Shown piece after piece: positions 1-9,169 of a stretch of DNA of 64,000 nucleotides. The notes beneath the pieces are model-generated. The model did not search any database. It was not told the origin of the DNA and was given only the letters and a program-made list of their open reading frames with translations. A program made the translations under genes and the position numbers. Source of the DNA: Candidatus Aminicenantota bacterium (GTDB taxonomy: Bacteria > Acidobacteriota > Aminicenantia > Aminicenantales > Saccharicenantaceae); contig JAPKZD010000003.1 in the NCBI GenBank assembly GCA_026393975.1, positions 81,481 through 145,480 of the forward strand, given 5' to 3'. Positions within the stretch are counted from its first letter, which is position 1. Each line of letters opens with the position of its first letter.

Positions 1-1272
<1,272 letters not shown>

Positions 1273-1291
1273 GATCTATTCGCTCCTTTAG

Positions 1292-1321
1292 ACACTACAG
1301 GAATCGCGGAACGGCTGTCAA
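1292..1321 (-). promoter_or_regulatory. Candidate promoter of the kinase gene
   Basis: TTGACA (1316-1321) is separated by 18 bases from TAGTGT (1292-1297) on the minus strand. The -35 is perfect and the -10 is weak (3 of 6). The start site would fall near 1285, giving a short leader that carries AAAGGAG. Confidence 0.4.
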
Positions 1322-1606
1322 TATCGGCCTCGGGGATTGTCTTCGTCCGCTGCAGTGATTCTTAACGCCTTCCCGGTCCGGATCCGATGGGAGCGGCAGG
1401 GAGCGGACTCTGAGGAGCGACCGGCAGAAATGCGGCGGAGTGGCTCGGAGCCGCATTTTTGGGAAATATCTGAGGCGAGTCCTGGATCTTACGGGCATCG
1501 CCCCTGTACCACTGATCCTTAAGCGCGCGGAAGGGGATGCTTCCCAAACCGGTTGTGAAGTGCTAAAATAATGCCACAGAGAATAATCGAACAGAAGGAG
1601 ATCCCC
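1322..1606. other. Intergenic region without a recognised gene
   Basis: No convincing coding sequence is seen here; the short open frames lack ribosome sites and recognisable products. Near the right end, TGC followed by TAAAAT (1561-1569) on the plus strand could be an extended -10 for the small gene at 1607. Confidence 0.4.
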
Positions 1607-1801
1607 ATGGCTCAAATGACATATACGTGTTCGGTGTGCGGCAAGAAGGTCGAGGCCGAGAAGGGCAAACCCGTTCCCCTCTGTTGCCATAAAGAGATGG
1701 AACCGTTGCCGTTCTGCACGACAGCCCCCAACGCCGAGATGGCCCGTAACGACAATGAGGACCTGCCGTGCGACGACGGGACGCAGACCAAGAAGAAATA
1801 G
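1607..1801 (+). CDS. Small zinc-ribbon-like protein
   Basis: A 64-residue protein of unknown role. It has a CSVCGKK motif near the N-terminus and a CC pair about 20 residues later, an arrangement typical of small metal-binding ribbons, although a clear four-cysteine site cannot be assigned with certainty. The C-terminus is acidic and then ends in a lysine run. The start at ATG 1607 is preferred over the in-frame ATG at 1571 because AAGGAG lies about six bases before it. It stands alone, convergent with the peptide transporter that ends 12 bases downstream on the other strand. It could be a redox or metal-binding accessory protein, but nothing in the context fixes the function. Confidence 0.7.
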   Translation: MAQMTYTCSVCGKKVEAEKGKPVPLCCHKEMEPLPFCTTAPNAEMARNDNEDLPCDDGTQTKKK

Positions 1802-1813
1802 CCTTCCGGCGGA

Positions 1814-3178
1814 TCAGACTTTCTTTTCCTTGACGACCATCCGGTCGTAAATCCACAGCCCGACAATCGAGGCGACGCCGATCACCACGATGATGAGCCA
1901 CATGCTCACCGTGTCGACCGGCCGGCCCTCCTTGAGCGGCGTGTTGATGTAGCGCTCGAAGAGCCGGCCGCCGATCGGCCCGCCGACGATGCTGGCCAGG
2001 GCGATAGGCAGGCTCTGATAGCCCAGGTAGAGCCCTTCCTGCCCCTTGGGGGCGATGGCCCCGATGTACTCGTAGACGCGCGGCGAGGCCATCATCTCGC
2101 CGACGGCCATCGAGGCGATCGAGATGATCATGAAGATCCCGGCGATGGGCAGGCTCAGGCCGAGCACGCCGGTTTTCTGCGTGGCGTCGGCGAAAAGGAG
2201 GGGCGGCAGGACGTTGACGAGCATGCCCAGGGTGACGACGATGGCCCCGAGCATGATCGTCTTGATGGGCAGCCACCGCTTGACGAGGCGCGTGATCAGA
2301 AGCTGGAAGCAGACGATCATGATGGGGTTGGCCAGCGTGTAGAGCTCCATGGGGGCTTCGGGGTCGACGTAGCGCATGAACAGGGGCATAAGATTGTAGA
2401 GCTGAATGTAGAGGAACCAGAACATGCTCAGGACGAGGATGAGGAAGAGGAACCGGACGTTGCGGAGGACGACGAAAATGCCCAGCAGGGCCTGGCTCAG
2501 AGTCCGCTTTTGGACCTTTTGGCCGTCCTTGATGCCGTCGCTGACGAATTGCGGCTCCTTGTAGACGAGGAGCGTAATGACGAGGCCGACCAGGGCGAAG
2601 GCGGTCGCGGCGTAGGTGAAGATGGCCGGGATGCCCAGGCTCGTCCGGATGAAGTAGGACACGCTACGGCCCGTGATCGACCCGATGTTGATGACCATGT
2701 AGAAGATCCCGAAGGCCAGGGTCGCCCGCGTCCCGGCCGTCTTCTGGACGGTGCCCGCGATGCAGGGCTTGACGATCGAGCCGCCGAGGCCGATGAGGAC
2801 GATGCCCAGGACGACGGGCGCGGTGAAGTCGACGGTCTCGGCCGCGCCCTTGCCGATGAGGCCGGGCCAGAGCCGCTGCAGGTTGCCCATGACGAAATAG
2901 CCGAGCGAGATCAGGACGAACGAAACCGAGAGGGAGCGCTTGAAGCCGAACCTGTCGGCCAGCGTCCCCGAGAGGATGGGCATGAAATAGATGATGCCCC
3001 AGAGGAGGGAGCCGTTGAGGAAGGTCGCGGCGCTGGGGGTCATCCCCAGGGATTCTTTCAGGTAGATGACCATGAAGGAGGCTATGGAATAGTAGGCGGC
3101 CCGCTCGAAGAGCTCGATCGTGTTGGCCGTCCAGAACGTGGCCGGGAACTTCGGCTTGGCGGTCAGTTCGTCGGTCAT
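1814..3178 (-). CDS. POT-family proton-dependent peptide transporter
   Basis: A 454-residue inner-membrane transporter of the major facilitator superfamily that should import di- and tripeptides with protons. The N-terminal segment carries the POT signature ExxER (E22, E25, R26) followed by AAYYS, and a later helix carries GGSIVKPCIAG, matching the second POT/PTR2 signature region. Multiple long hydrophobic segments span the whole protein. The length is near the lower end of the family. GGGAGG stands nine bases before the ATG. It lies 46 bases downstream of the phosphate-transport genes on the same strand and may be the last gene of that transcript, which would be a loose functional grouping at best. 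Confidence 0.9.
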   Translation of the reverse strand: MTDELTAKPKFPATFWTANTIELFERAAYYSIASFMVIYLKESLGMTPSAATFLNGSLLWGIIYFMPILSGTLADRFGFKRSLSVSFVLISLGYFVMGNLQRLWPGLIGKGAAETVDFTAPVVLGIVLIGLGGSIVKPCIAGTVQKTAGTRATLAFGIFYMVINIGSITGRSVSYFIRTSLGIPAIFTYAATAFALVGLVITLLVYKEPQFVSDGIKDGQKVQKRTLSQALLGIFVVLRNVRFLFLILVLSMFWFLYIQLYNLMPLFMRYVDPEAPMELYTLANPIMIVCFQLLITRLVKRWLPIKTIMLGAIVVTLGMLVNVLPPLLFADATQKTGVLGLSLPIAGIFMIISIASMAVGEMMASPRVYEYIGAIAPKGQEGLYLGYQSLPIALASIVGGPIGGRLFERYINTPLKEGRPVDTVSMWLIIVVIGVASIVGLWIYDRMVVKEKKV

Positions 3179-3224
3179 GGTCGGTGTCCTCCCGGATCAA
3201 ATTGTGTATCGAGGCGGGAAATCC

Positions 3225-3728
3225 CTAAAAAAGGGCGAGCGCCCGCTCTTCCGCCCGGCGGGCGAGATCGTCGCAGCTTTTCCGGTCCGGCGCTTCCAGG
3301 ACGACGACGAGGACGGACCGGGCCAGGACGGCGGCGGCGTAATCGCCCGTTTCGAGCTTCTCGAGCGTCCGCGGATTCTTCCCATCGAACTTCTTCGAAA
3401 AGAAATCGCGGCCGAACCTTTCGTACACGCGGCGGGCCTCTTCGTCCGAAGGATAGGCGACGACGAGAAGGAGGGCCACTCCCGGGCCCGTCCGGTACCG
3501 CGCGAATACGGCTTCCGTTTTTTTGCTGAATCCCAGGACGGTCTCGTCGGCCAGGTAATAATGGGCGTTGAGGGCCGCCTGATCGCGCAAGACGACGACG
3601 CTCGACTTGTCCAGATCCTCGGCCGGCAGGACGTCGCGGAGACGGCCCCTTTCCGGAACCTGGCCCGGACCGGCGGTGGGCGAGAGGAGAACGGCGGCGA
3701 TCGTGAGAAGCAAGATGGTTTTTCGCAT
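3225..3728 (-). CDS. Secreted protein of unknown function
   Basis: A 167-residue protein with a clear signal peptide (MRKTILLLTIAAVLL, cleavage probably near residue 22), so it should be periplasmic or secreted. The mature part is mixed alpha/beta without cysteines after the signal and ends in a charged helix. I do not recognise a catalytic motif or named family. It starts three bases after the stop of the phosphate transporter with no strong ribosome site, which suggests translational coupling in the order DUF47 protein, PiT transporter, this protein. A role in phosphate uptake is only guilt by position. Confidence 0.7.
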   Translation of the reverse strand: MRKTILLLTIAAVLLSPTAGPGQVPERGRLRDVLPAEDLDKSSVVVLRDQAALNAHYYLADETVLGFSKKTEAVFARYRTGPGVALLLVVAYPSDEEARRVYERFGRDFFSKKFDGKNPRTLEKLETGDYAAAVLARSVLVVVLEAPDRKSCDDLARRAEERALALF

Positions 3729-3731
3729 GGT

Positions 3732-4742
3732 TTACACCAGATACTTGTCGACGAGGTTTATGAGGAAATAGGCGAGGCCGGCCGTCAGGCCGGCGCCGGG
3801 GATGGTGAAGACCCAGGCCCAGACGATCCTGATCGTGACTCCCCAGCGGACGGCGGAGAGCCGCTTGGCCGCCCCCACTCCCGATATGGCCCCGGTGATG
3901 ACGTGGGTCGTGCTGACCGGGACGCCGGCATGGGTAGCGAAGAAAATGCTGATGGCACTGGCCGTCTCGGCGCAGAAGCCGTCGATCGGGCGGAGCTTAG
4001 TGATCTTCTGGCCCATGGTCTTGACGATCCGCCATCCCCCGGAGAGGGTGCCCATGGCGATCGCGGCGTGGGCGGAGAGGACGACCCACAGGGGGATATG
4101 GAAGGTTTTGGTCCAGCCGGCCGCGTAGACCAGGCTGGCGATGATGCCCATCGTCTTCTGGGCGTCGTTGCCGCCGTGCCCCAGGCTGTAGAGGGCGGCT
4201 GAGATGAGCTGGAGACGGCGGGCCGCCCTGTTGATGCGGGCTGGATTTTTCTTATGGACGATCCAGGTCGTGACCGTGATGAAGACGGCGCCGAGGACGA
4301 GGCCGAGGATGGGCGCGATGAAGATGAACATGACCGTCTTGACCCAGCCGTTAGCGATGATGACGCCGGGGCCCGCCTTGAGGATGGCTGCTCCCGCGTA
4401 CCCGCCGATCAGGGCGTGGGACGAGCTCGTGGGCAGGCCGAGGACCCAAGTGAAGAGGTTCCAACCGATAGCCCCCAAGAGGGCGGCGAAGATGACCTGC
4501 GGCGTGACGATGCGGATGTCGATCATCCCGGCGCCGATCGTGTGGGCGACGCCCGTGCCGAAGACGAGGAAGGCGACGAAGTTGAAGAAGGCCGCCCAGA
4601 TGACGGCCTGCCGGGGCGTCAGCACCCGGGTCGAGACGACGGTGGCGATGGAGTTCGCGGCATCGTGCATGCCGTTGGTGAAATCGAAGGCCAGGGCGAC
4701 GAGGATGATGAAGACGACGAAGAGGAAGCCGGCGCTGGGCAT
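3732..4742 (-). CDS. pit: PiT-family inorganic phosphate transporter
   Basis: A 336-residue inner-membrane permease that imports phosphate (or metal phosphate) using an ion gradient. The inverted-repeat signatures of the family are both present: FDFTNGMHDAANS near residues 19-31 and GHGGNDAQKTMG in the second half. About ten hydrophobic segments are visible. It starts five bases after the DUF47 gene ends, the standard pairing in which the DUF47 protein modulates the transporter. The protein is shorter than E. coli PitA because the large central cytoplasmic loop is nearly absent, as in many bacterial and archaeal PiT proteins. Confidence 0.93.
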   Translation of the reverse strand: MPSAGFLFVVFIILVALAFDFTNGMHDAANSIATVVSTRVLTPRQAVIWAAFFNFVAFLVFGTGVAHTIGAGMIDIRIVTPQVIFAALLGAIGWNLFTWVLGLPTSSSHALIGGYAGAAILKAGPGVIIANGWVKTVMFIFIAPILGLVLGAVFITVTTWIVHKKNPARINRAARRLQLISAALYSLGHGGNDAQKTMGIIASLVYAAGWTKTFHIPLWVVLSAHAAIAMGTLSGGWRIVKTMGQKITKLRPIDGFCAETASAISIFFATHAGVPVSTTHVITGAISGVGAAKRLSAVRWGVTIRIVWAWVFTIPGAGLTAGLAYFLINLVDKYLV

Positions 4743-4747
4743 GAAAC

Positions 4748-5374
4748 TCAGGTGGACTTGACGATGATTCCTTCGATGACGTTGGCCACATCCTCGCAGC
4801 GGTCGGCCGCGACCTCGAGCCGGGAGTAGATCTCCTTGAGTTTGATGAGGTCCTTGATGTCCTCGACCTTCTCGGTCTTCTCGAAAAGGTCGGCGATGGC
4901 CTCGCGGCAGACGACGTCGGCCTCGTATTCGAGGATGTTGATCTGCTTGCAGAAGGCGTGGACATGCCCCAGGGACTCCAGGTTGTCGATGGCCTCGAAG
5001 ATCTGCTGGACGGCCTTGCTGATGATGTCGACGAGCTTTTTCACCTCGGACGTCGGCCGGGCGATCTTGAAATAGAACATCCGGCTGGCCACGCCCTCGA
5101 TGCAGTCGAGGACGTCGTCCAGGCCGCTGGCCAGGCCGTGGATGTCCTCCCGGTCGAGGGGCGTGATGAAGGTCTCGCGGAGCTTGGTGAAGATCTCGTG
5201 CGTGATCACGTCCCCCTGGTGCTCGATGTCCTTGATATGCTGGTACTTTTTCTCGACGTCCTCGTAGTTGTTCACGAGCTCCTGGAGGGCTAGGACGCCG
5301 GTCTTGAGGTTGGCGGCGTCTTGGCGGAACAATTCAAAGAACTTTTGTTCCTTGGGAAACAAGCGGAATTTCAT
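4748..5374 (-). CDS. DUF47/PhoU-like phosphate transport regulator
   Basis: A 208-residue all-helical protein of the DUF47 family, related in fold to PhoU. These cytoplasmic proteins pair with PiT transporters and are thought to control their activity. The sequence shows amphipathic helices rich in acidic residues, including the HIKDIEHQGD and LDREDIHGLASGLDD stretches typical of the family. It is the first gene of the phosphate transcript, immediately upstream of the PiT gene. No phosphate-box-like operator could be recognised in the short region upstream. Confidence 0.9.
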   Translation of the reverse strand: MKFRLFPKEQKFFELFRQDAANLKTGVLALQELVNNYEDVEKKYQHIKDIEHQGDVITHEIFTKLRETFITPLDREDIHGLASGLDDVLDCIEGVASRMFYFKIARPTSEVKKLVDIISKAVQQIFEAIDNLESLGHVHAFCKQINILEYEADVVCREAIADLFEKTEKVEDIKDLIKLKEIYSRLEVAADRCEDVANVIEGIIVKST

Positions 5375-5477
5375 GGCGTTTTTCTCGAGTCTTCGTGTTC
5401 CGGAAATCCCATCCTAACGAAGCCCGGAAACATTGTCAAATGCCCTCTCGGGCTCAACGTCCTCGCTCCCGATAAAG

Positions 5478-5513
5478 AAAAGCCCGCCCCGGCCGGGCCG
5501 GGGCGGGCTTTTG
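5478..5513 (-). terminator. Rho-independent terminator after the TonB-type receptor gene
   Basis: A GC-rich inverted repeat with 14-base arms (5481-5494 and 5496-5509, AGCCCGCCCCGGCC and its complement) is flanked by A/T bases. On the minus strand it is followed by TTTCTTTAT. It lies about 30 bases past the receptor stop codon and also separates that gene from the phosphate operon. Confidence 0.85.
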
Positions 5514-5540
5514 TGCTGCTTCTGCTGCGGGTGCTTCTGC

Positions 5541-8500
5541 TTAGAACTCGAACCGGGCGCCGAATCTCCAAATGCGGGGATTCAGGATCTCGTTCAGGGT
5601 GCGGTTGGTGGGGTTGACCCAGGAGTCGTACTGTGCGCCGTCGGCCATGTAGGCGTCGCCGTAGTAGGCGTCATAGGCTCTGTTGACGATGGCCGAGTTG
5701 AAGACGTTGAAGCAGTCGGCCATAAGGTAGAGCTTGCCCGCGCCGACGTTGATCTTCTTCTCGAGACGGAGCGTGACGTTCCAGAACGTGGGTAGAGAGT
5801 CCGTCGTGTACGGCTGCGTGTAGATCTGGGCCCAACTGCCGGCCGCGTAGTTGGGGGCAGAGTCGTCTTCGATCCAGTAATAGTGGGGGACCTTCCAGCC
5901 TTCGCGGGCGTTGAACGTTCCGGAGAGGTCGAAGCCCAGGGGAAGCTGGTACATGCCGCTGATCTTGAACATCCAGCGGGTGTACATGAGGACGGCCAGC
6001 TTGCCGCTGGCGCCGCCGCCCCAGTCGCCGTAGGCCTTGCCTTCGAAAGCCCACTTGTTGGTGGTATCGAAGTAGTCGGTGCCCCAGTAGTTCCTCTGGT
6101 CCTGCCAGGTGAATGAGGCGTTGGCGAACCATTTGTTGGAAAGTCTCTTGGTCAGGACGAGGTCGACGCCCATGTAGGTCTTGTAAGCGTCGGATTTCCG
6201 GTAGAGCATGTAGTTCGTGGACGTCGTGGGCCAGTTGGCGCCGGGCAGGTAGTAGGGCAGCCCGGCCGCATCCCCGGAGCTGTAGGTGACGCCGCCGATG
6301 TCGACGGTGCTGGGGATGGTGCCGGCTGCGACGTACCAGCCGCCCGCAGGCGGCGTGCGCGGATCGATGACCTCGGGACCGGTGTAGTCCGGATACTCGT
6401 CGCTGTGCGCCGTAGGATAGTAAGACATGCCGTAGTCGAACTTGTCGTACCTCCGGTAAGTACCGGCGATCGACACCGACAGGTCGGGCATGAGCTCGCG
6501 CTCGAGGGTCAGCAGGATCTCGCGGGTCCGGGTGGAGGCCTGGTCGCTGCGGTTGTTGAAGTAGTCGTACTGGACCCCGTAGGTGATGTCGGTCGGATTG
6601 TAGTAGTCGAAGCTATAGTACTGACCGCCATAATAAGCGTCGCTATTGTAGCCCCCGTCCAGCATCGCCGTGGCCGCCGACGTCAGGGAACCGTCGGTAT
6701 TGAAGACTTGGTAGGGGACATACCGGTACGGCAGGCCGGGGTTGGCCGGATCCGCGACCGGGTTCCGGGTCGAGTACATCCAGTACATCTCGGTCAGCTG
6801 CATCTTCTTGTCGGCGTTGACGTCTTTCCACCAGTAGCGCAGGCCGCCGCCCGTGCCGACGGGGGCCGCGGCCCACCAGCCAACGCCCATGACGTCGCCG
6901 TATTGGGACACGGCCAGCTTGGCCACGGTCTTGCCGTCTCCCGAGACGTCCCAGGTCAGGCCGAGGCGCGGGGAGAATGTGGACCAGGAATAGGCGTGGG
7001 CGGCGCCGTTGACGATCTGATCTTCGCCCTTGACGGCGTTGACTTGGGAGCCGGGCAGGATGCCGGCCAGCACGTCCGAAGTCGTCGAGTCGAAGACGGT
7101 GTCCCACGCTGTCTGCCCCTTATAAACTGCGGATCTTGTGTAGGCGCCTGAGCCCGGCACCTGCTTGTCGTAGCGCAGGCCGAGGAGCAAGGTGAAGTTG
7201 TTCTTGGTGATCGTGTCCTGGATGTAGCCGGCGTACTGGTCGGCGATGCTCGCGCCTTCGTTGGAGCGGAACAGGTACACGCGCTGCCAGTTGAGCATCT
7301 CGGACGCGGACCGGCTGCCGTCGGCGTTGACGTCGAGTTGCAGGCTATTGTAATTCCGGTACATGTTATAGCCCTGGTAGTTGCCCGTGTGGAAGTTCTG
7401 GGCCTTGTGGGAGTACTCGGCGCCGATCTTGATCTCGTGGGACACGTTGAGGAACGTGTCGTTGAAGTAGCTGGCGTTCAGCTGGAAGTTGTTCCGCGGC
7501 CGGGCCACCTGGTAGGACCCCCAGCTGGCGTTCATGCCGGACGTGTAGGGGATATACTTCAGGGTGGTCTGATCGTAGACGATCGGGTAGTTGACGCCCT
7601 CGTCCGTCATCGGGCGCCAGCCGAACCCGGCGTCGTTGAAAGAATACTTCAGCGACAAGTAAATGTTGTTGCCGAAGACGTGCTCGTCCTGCAGCTTGAG
7701 GATCGGGCTGCCCCAGTGGTACAAACCTTGCTGGTGGTTACCTTCGGGCGAGGCCAGGCTGGAGTCCCGGCCGAACTTTTCCTTCGCACCCGAGGTGACC
7801 AGGGCCTCGAACCGGTTGTTGGGCAGGAGCTGGGCGTTGAGCTTGAGGTTGTAGTTGTTGAGGAGGGACTTGTCCTGGTTCCCGGTGATGGTGTAGACGA
7901 AGATGTCCTGGACGCCGTAAGCGCCCCACCACCACAGCTTGTCCTTGATGATCGGGCCGCCGGCGTTGAAGCCGAAGTCCTTGATCTGCTGGATCTTGTT
8001 CGTCCGGGCGACGCCCTGGGCGATCAGATCAGCGGTGAGGTTGTCGCTCTGGAAGTAATTGTCCGTCAGGTAGAAACGGCCGGCCAGAGTCATCCGGTTG
8101 CCGCCGCGGCGGGTGACCATGTTCAGGGCGATGCCGCCGGTCTGGATCGAGACATCGGCCGCGCCACCCGTCGTGACGTTCAGCTCTTCGAACATATCGA
8201 AGTCGTAGTACAACGCGGAGCCACCGAGGGCCGCCGGGTCGGTGATATCGATGCCGTCAACCGACCAGATGTTGTTCGCGCCCTGGTTACGGCCCATGCC
8301 GCCGGTCGCGTCGCCCTTGGCCACGAAGCCCGACTGCTGGCCGGATTCGTTGCCACCGACGTTCTCGCGGTCGATCATGATGGCCGGCGCCAGCGCCATG
8401 ACGACCCAGGGGTCGCGGGCCGTCGGCAGGGACTGCATGGCTTCCTTGTCGATGTTCTGCCCGACCGTCGTCTTCTTGGTGTCGACGATGGGGGTCTGGG

Positions 8501-8852
8501 CGACGACCGTGATCTGCTCTTCGATGGTCCCGACCGCCAAGGTCAGGTTGATCTCGGCGTTGGACCCGACGGTGACGATGATGCCCGTCCGGGTCTCCTT
8601 CTTGAAGCCCGTGAGCTCGGCGGAGATGTCAAATTTGTCGCTGGGGGAGAGAGACACGAACCGGAAGATCCCCATTTCGTTCGTGACCTGCGTCATGGGC
8701 GCTATCTGGGTGCCCGTCAAGGTGACGCTCACGCCGGGGAGGGGATTGCCTTCCGTATCCACGACCTTCCCGTAGATGTTTCCGGTTCTGACCTGTGCCG
8801 TGAGCGTAACGGCGAACAACAGCACGGACAGAACGATTAAAAACCTCTTCAT
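5541..8852 (-). CDS. TonB-dependent outer-membrane receptor with carboxypeptidase regulatory domain
   Basis: An 1103-residue outer-membrane transporter of the Oar/SusC-like type that should import a large substrate, probably oligosaccharide or peptide, with TonB energy. Order: signal peptide (1-20), carboxypeptidase-D-type beta-sandwich (about 24-105, GKVVDTEGNPLPGVSV), plug domain, then a long beta-barrel ending in phenylalanine (RFEF), the usual outer-membrane targeting end. No SusD partner is adjacent. The start at 8852 is fixed by AAGGAGG eight bases upstream, rather than the in-frame ATG at 8906. The gene has its own promoter, a 157-base leader with a hairpin and a terminator, so it is probably monocistronic and independently controlled. 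Substrate unknown. Confidence 0.9.
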   Translation of the reverse strand: MKRFLIVLSVLLFAVTLTAQVRTGNIYGKVVDTEGNPLPGVSVTLTGTQIAPMTQVTNEMGIFRFVSLSPSDKFDISAELTGFKKETRTGIIVTVGSNAEINLTLAVGTIEEQITVVAQTPIVDTKKTTVGQNIDKEAMQSLPTARDPWVVMALAPAIMIDRENVGGNESGQQSGFVAKGDATGGMGRNQGANNIWSVDGIDITDPAALGGSALYYDFDMFEELNVTTGGAADVSIQTGGIALNMVTRRGGNRMTLAGRFYLTDNYFQSDNLTADLIAQGVARTNKIQQIKDFGFNAGGPIIKDKLWWWGAYGVQDIFVYTITGNQDKSLLNNYNLKLNAQLLPNNRFEALVTSGAKEKFGRDSSLASPEGNHQQGLYHWGSPILKLQDEHVFGNNIYLSLKYSFNDAGFGWRPMTDEGVNYPIVYDQTTLKYIPYTSGMNASWGSYQVARPRNNFQLNASYFNDTFLNVSHEIKIGAEYSHKAQNFHTGNYQGYNMYRNYNSLQLDVNADGSRSASEMLNWQRVYLFRSNEGASIADQYAGYIQDTITKNNFTLLLGLRYDKQVPGSGAYTRSAVYKGQTAWDTVFDSTTSDVLAGILPGSQVNAVKGEDQIVNGAAHAYSWSTFSPRLGLTWDVSGDGKTVAKLAVSQYGDVMGVGWWAAAPVGTGGGLRYWWKDVNADKKMQLTEMYWMYSTRNPVADPANPGLPYRYVPYQVFNTDGSLTSAATAMLDGGYNSDAYYGGQYYSFDYYNPTDITYGVQYDYFNNRSDQASTRTREILLTLERELMPDLSVSIAGTYRRYDKFDYGMSYYPTAHSDEYPDYTGPEVIDPRTPPAGGWYVAAGTIPSTVDIGGVTYSSGDAAGLPYYLPGANWPTTSTNYMLYRKSDAYKTYMGVDLVLTKRLSNKWFANASFTWQDQRNYWGTDYFDTTNKWAFEGKAYGDWGGGASGKLAVLMYTRWMFKISGMYQLPLGFDLSGTFNAREGWKVPHYYWIEDDSAPNYAAGSWAQIYTQPYTTDSLPTFWNVTLRLEKKINVGAGKLYLMADCFNVFNSAIVNRAYDAYYGDAYMADGAQYDSWVNPTNRTLNEILNPRIWRFGARFEF

Positions 8853-8890
8853 GAACCATACCTCCTTACGCATTAGGCCTTTCCATGCCT

Positions 8891-8910
8891 TTGAGTGGCA
8901 TCCCACTCAA
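8891..8910 (-). promoter_or_regulatory. Leader hairpin or operator upstream of receptor gene
   Basis: A perfect 8-base inverted repeat (TTGAGTGG and CCACTCAA) with a 4-base loop lies about 24 bases before the ribosome site of the receptor gene. It could act as an RNA hairpin or a dimeric repressor site; nothing in the sequence decides between them. Confidence 0.5.
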
Positions 8911-9015
8911 CCCATACCCTTCTCGTGATGTGCTCTTTTCCCTTTTCACCTCCTCCGATCGTTATTTTAATCATCGAATTGACAGTCCTATTCTTCCTTC
9001 TTTTTTGATAAATAT

Positions 9016-9044
9016 GCAATAAGCGTGCCATGGACCCAAGTCAA
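9016..9044 (-). promoter_or_regulatory. Candidate promoter of the TonB-type receptor gene
   Basis: TTGACT (9039-9044) and TATTGC (9016-9021) on the minus strand are 17 bases apart in an AT-rich stretch (8960-9075) unlike its surroundings. The predicted start near 9009 leaves a leader of about 157 bases. The -35 type (TTGACT) recurs at several other promoters in this window. Confidence 0.45.
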
Positions 9045-9169
9045 ATATTTTTTTATAAATTGTTCATTTACAGCATTATGGGCTGTCGAGTTGCAGGCTC
9101 GGGCAGGCGCTTCGTTCAAATAATTGGATTTTATTCAGAAATTTGAATGGAGAGGAGGACCGGGGTATT

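Noticed and set aside
7338-8840. 500-residue plus-strand open frame within the TonB receptor gene
   Set aside because: Antisense shadow, dominated by Val/Asp/Gly/Leu, with no ribosome site or homology.
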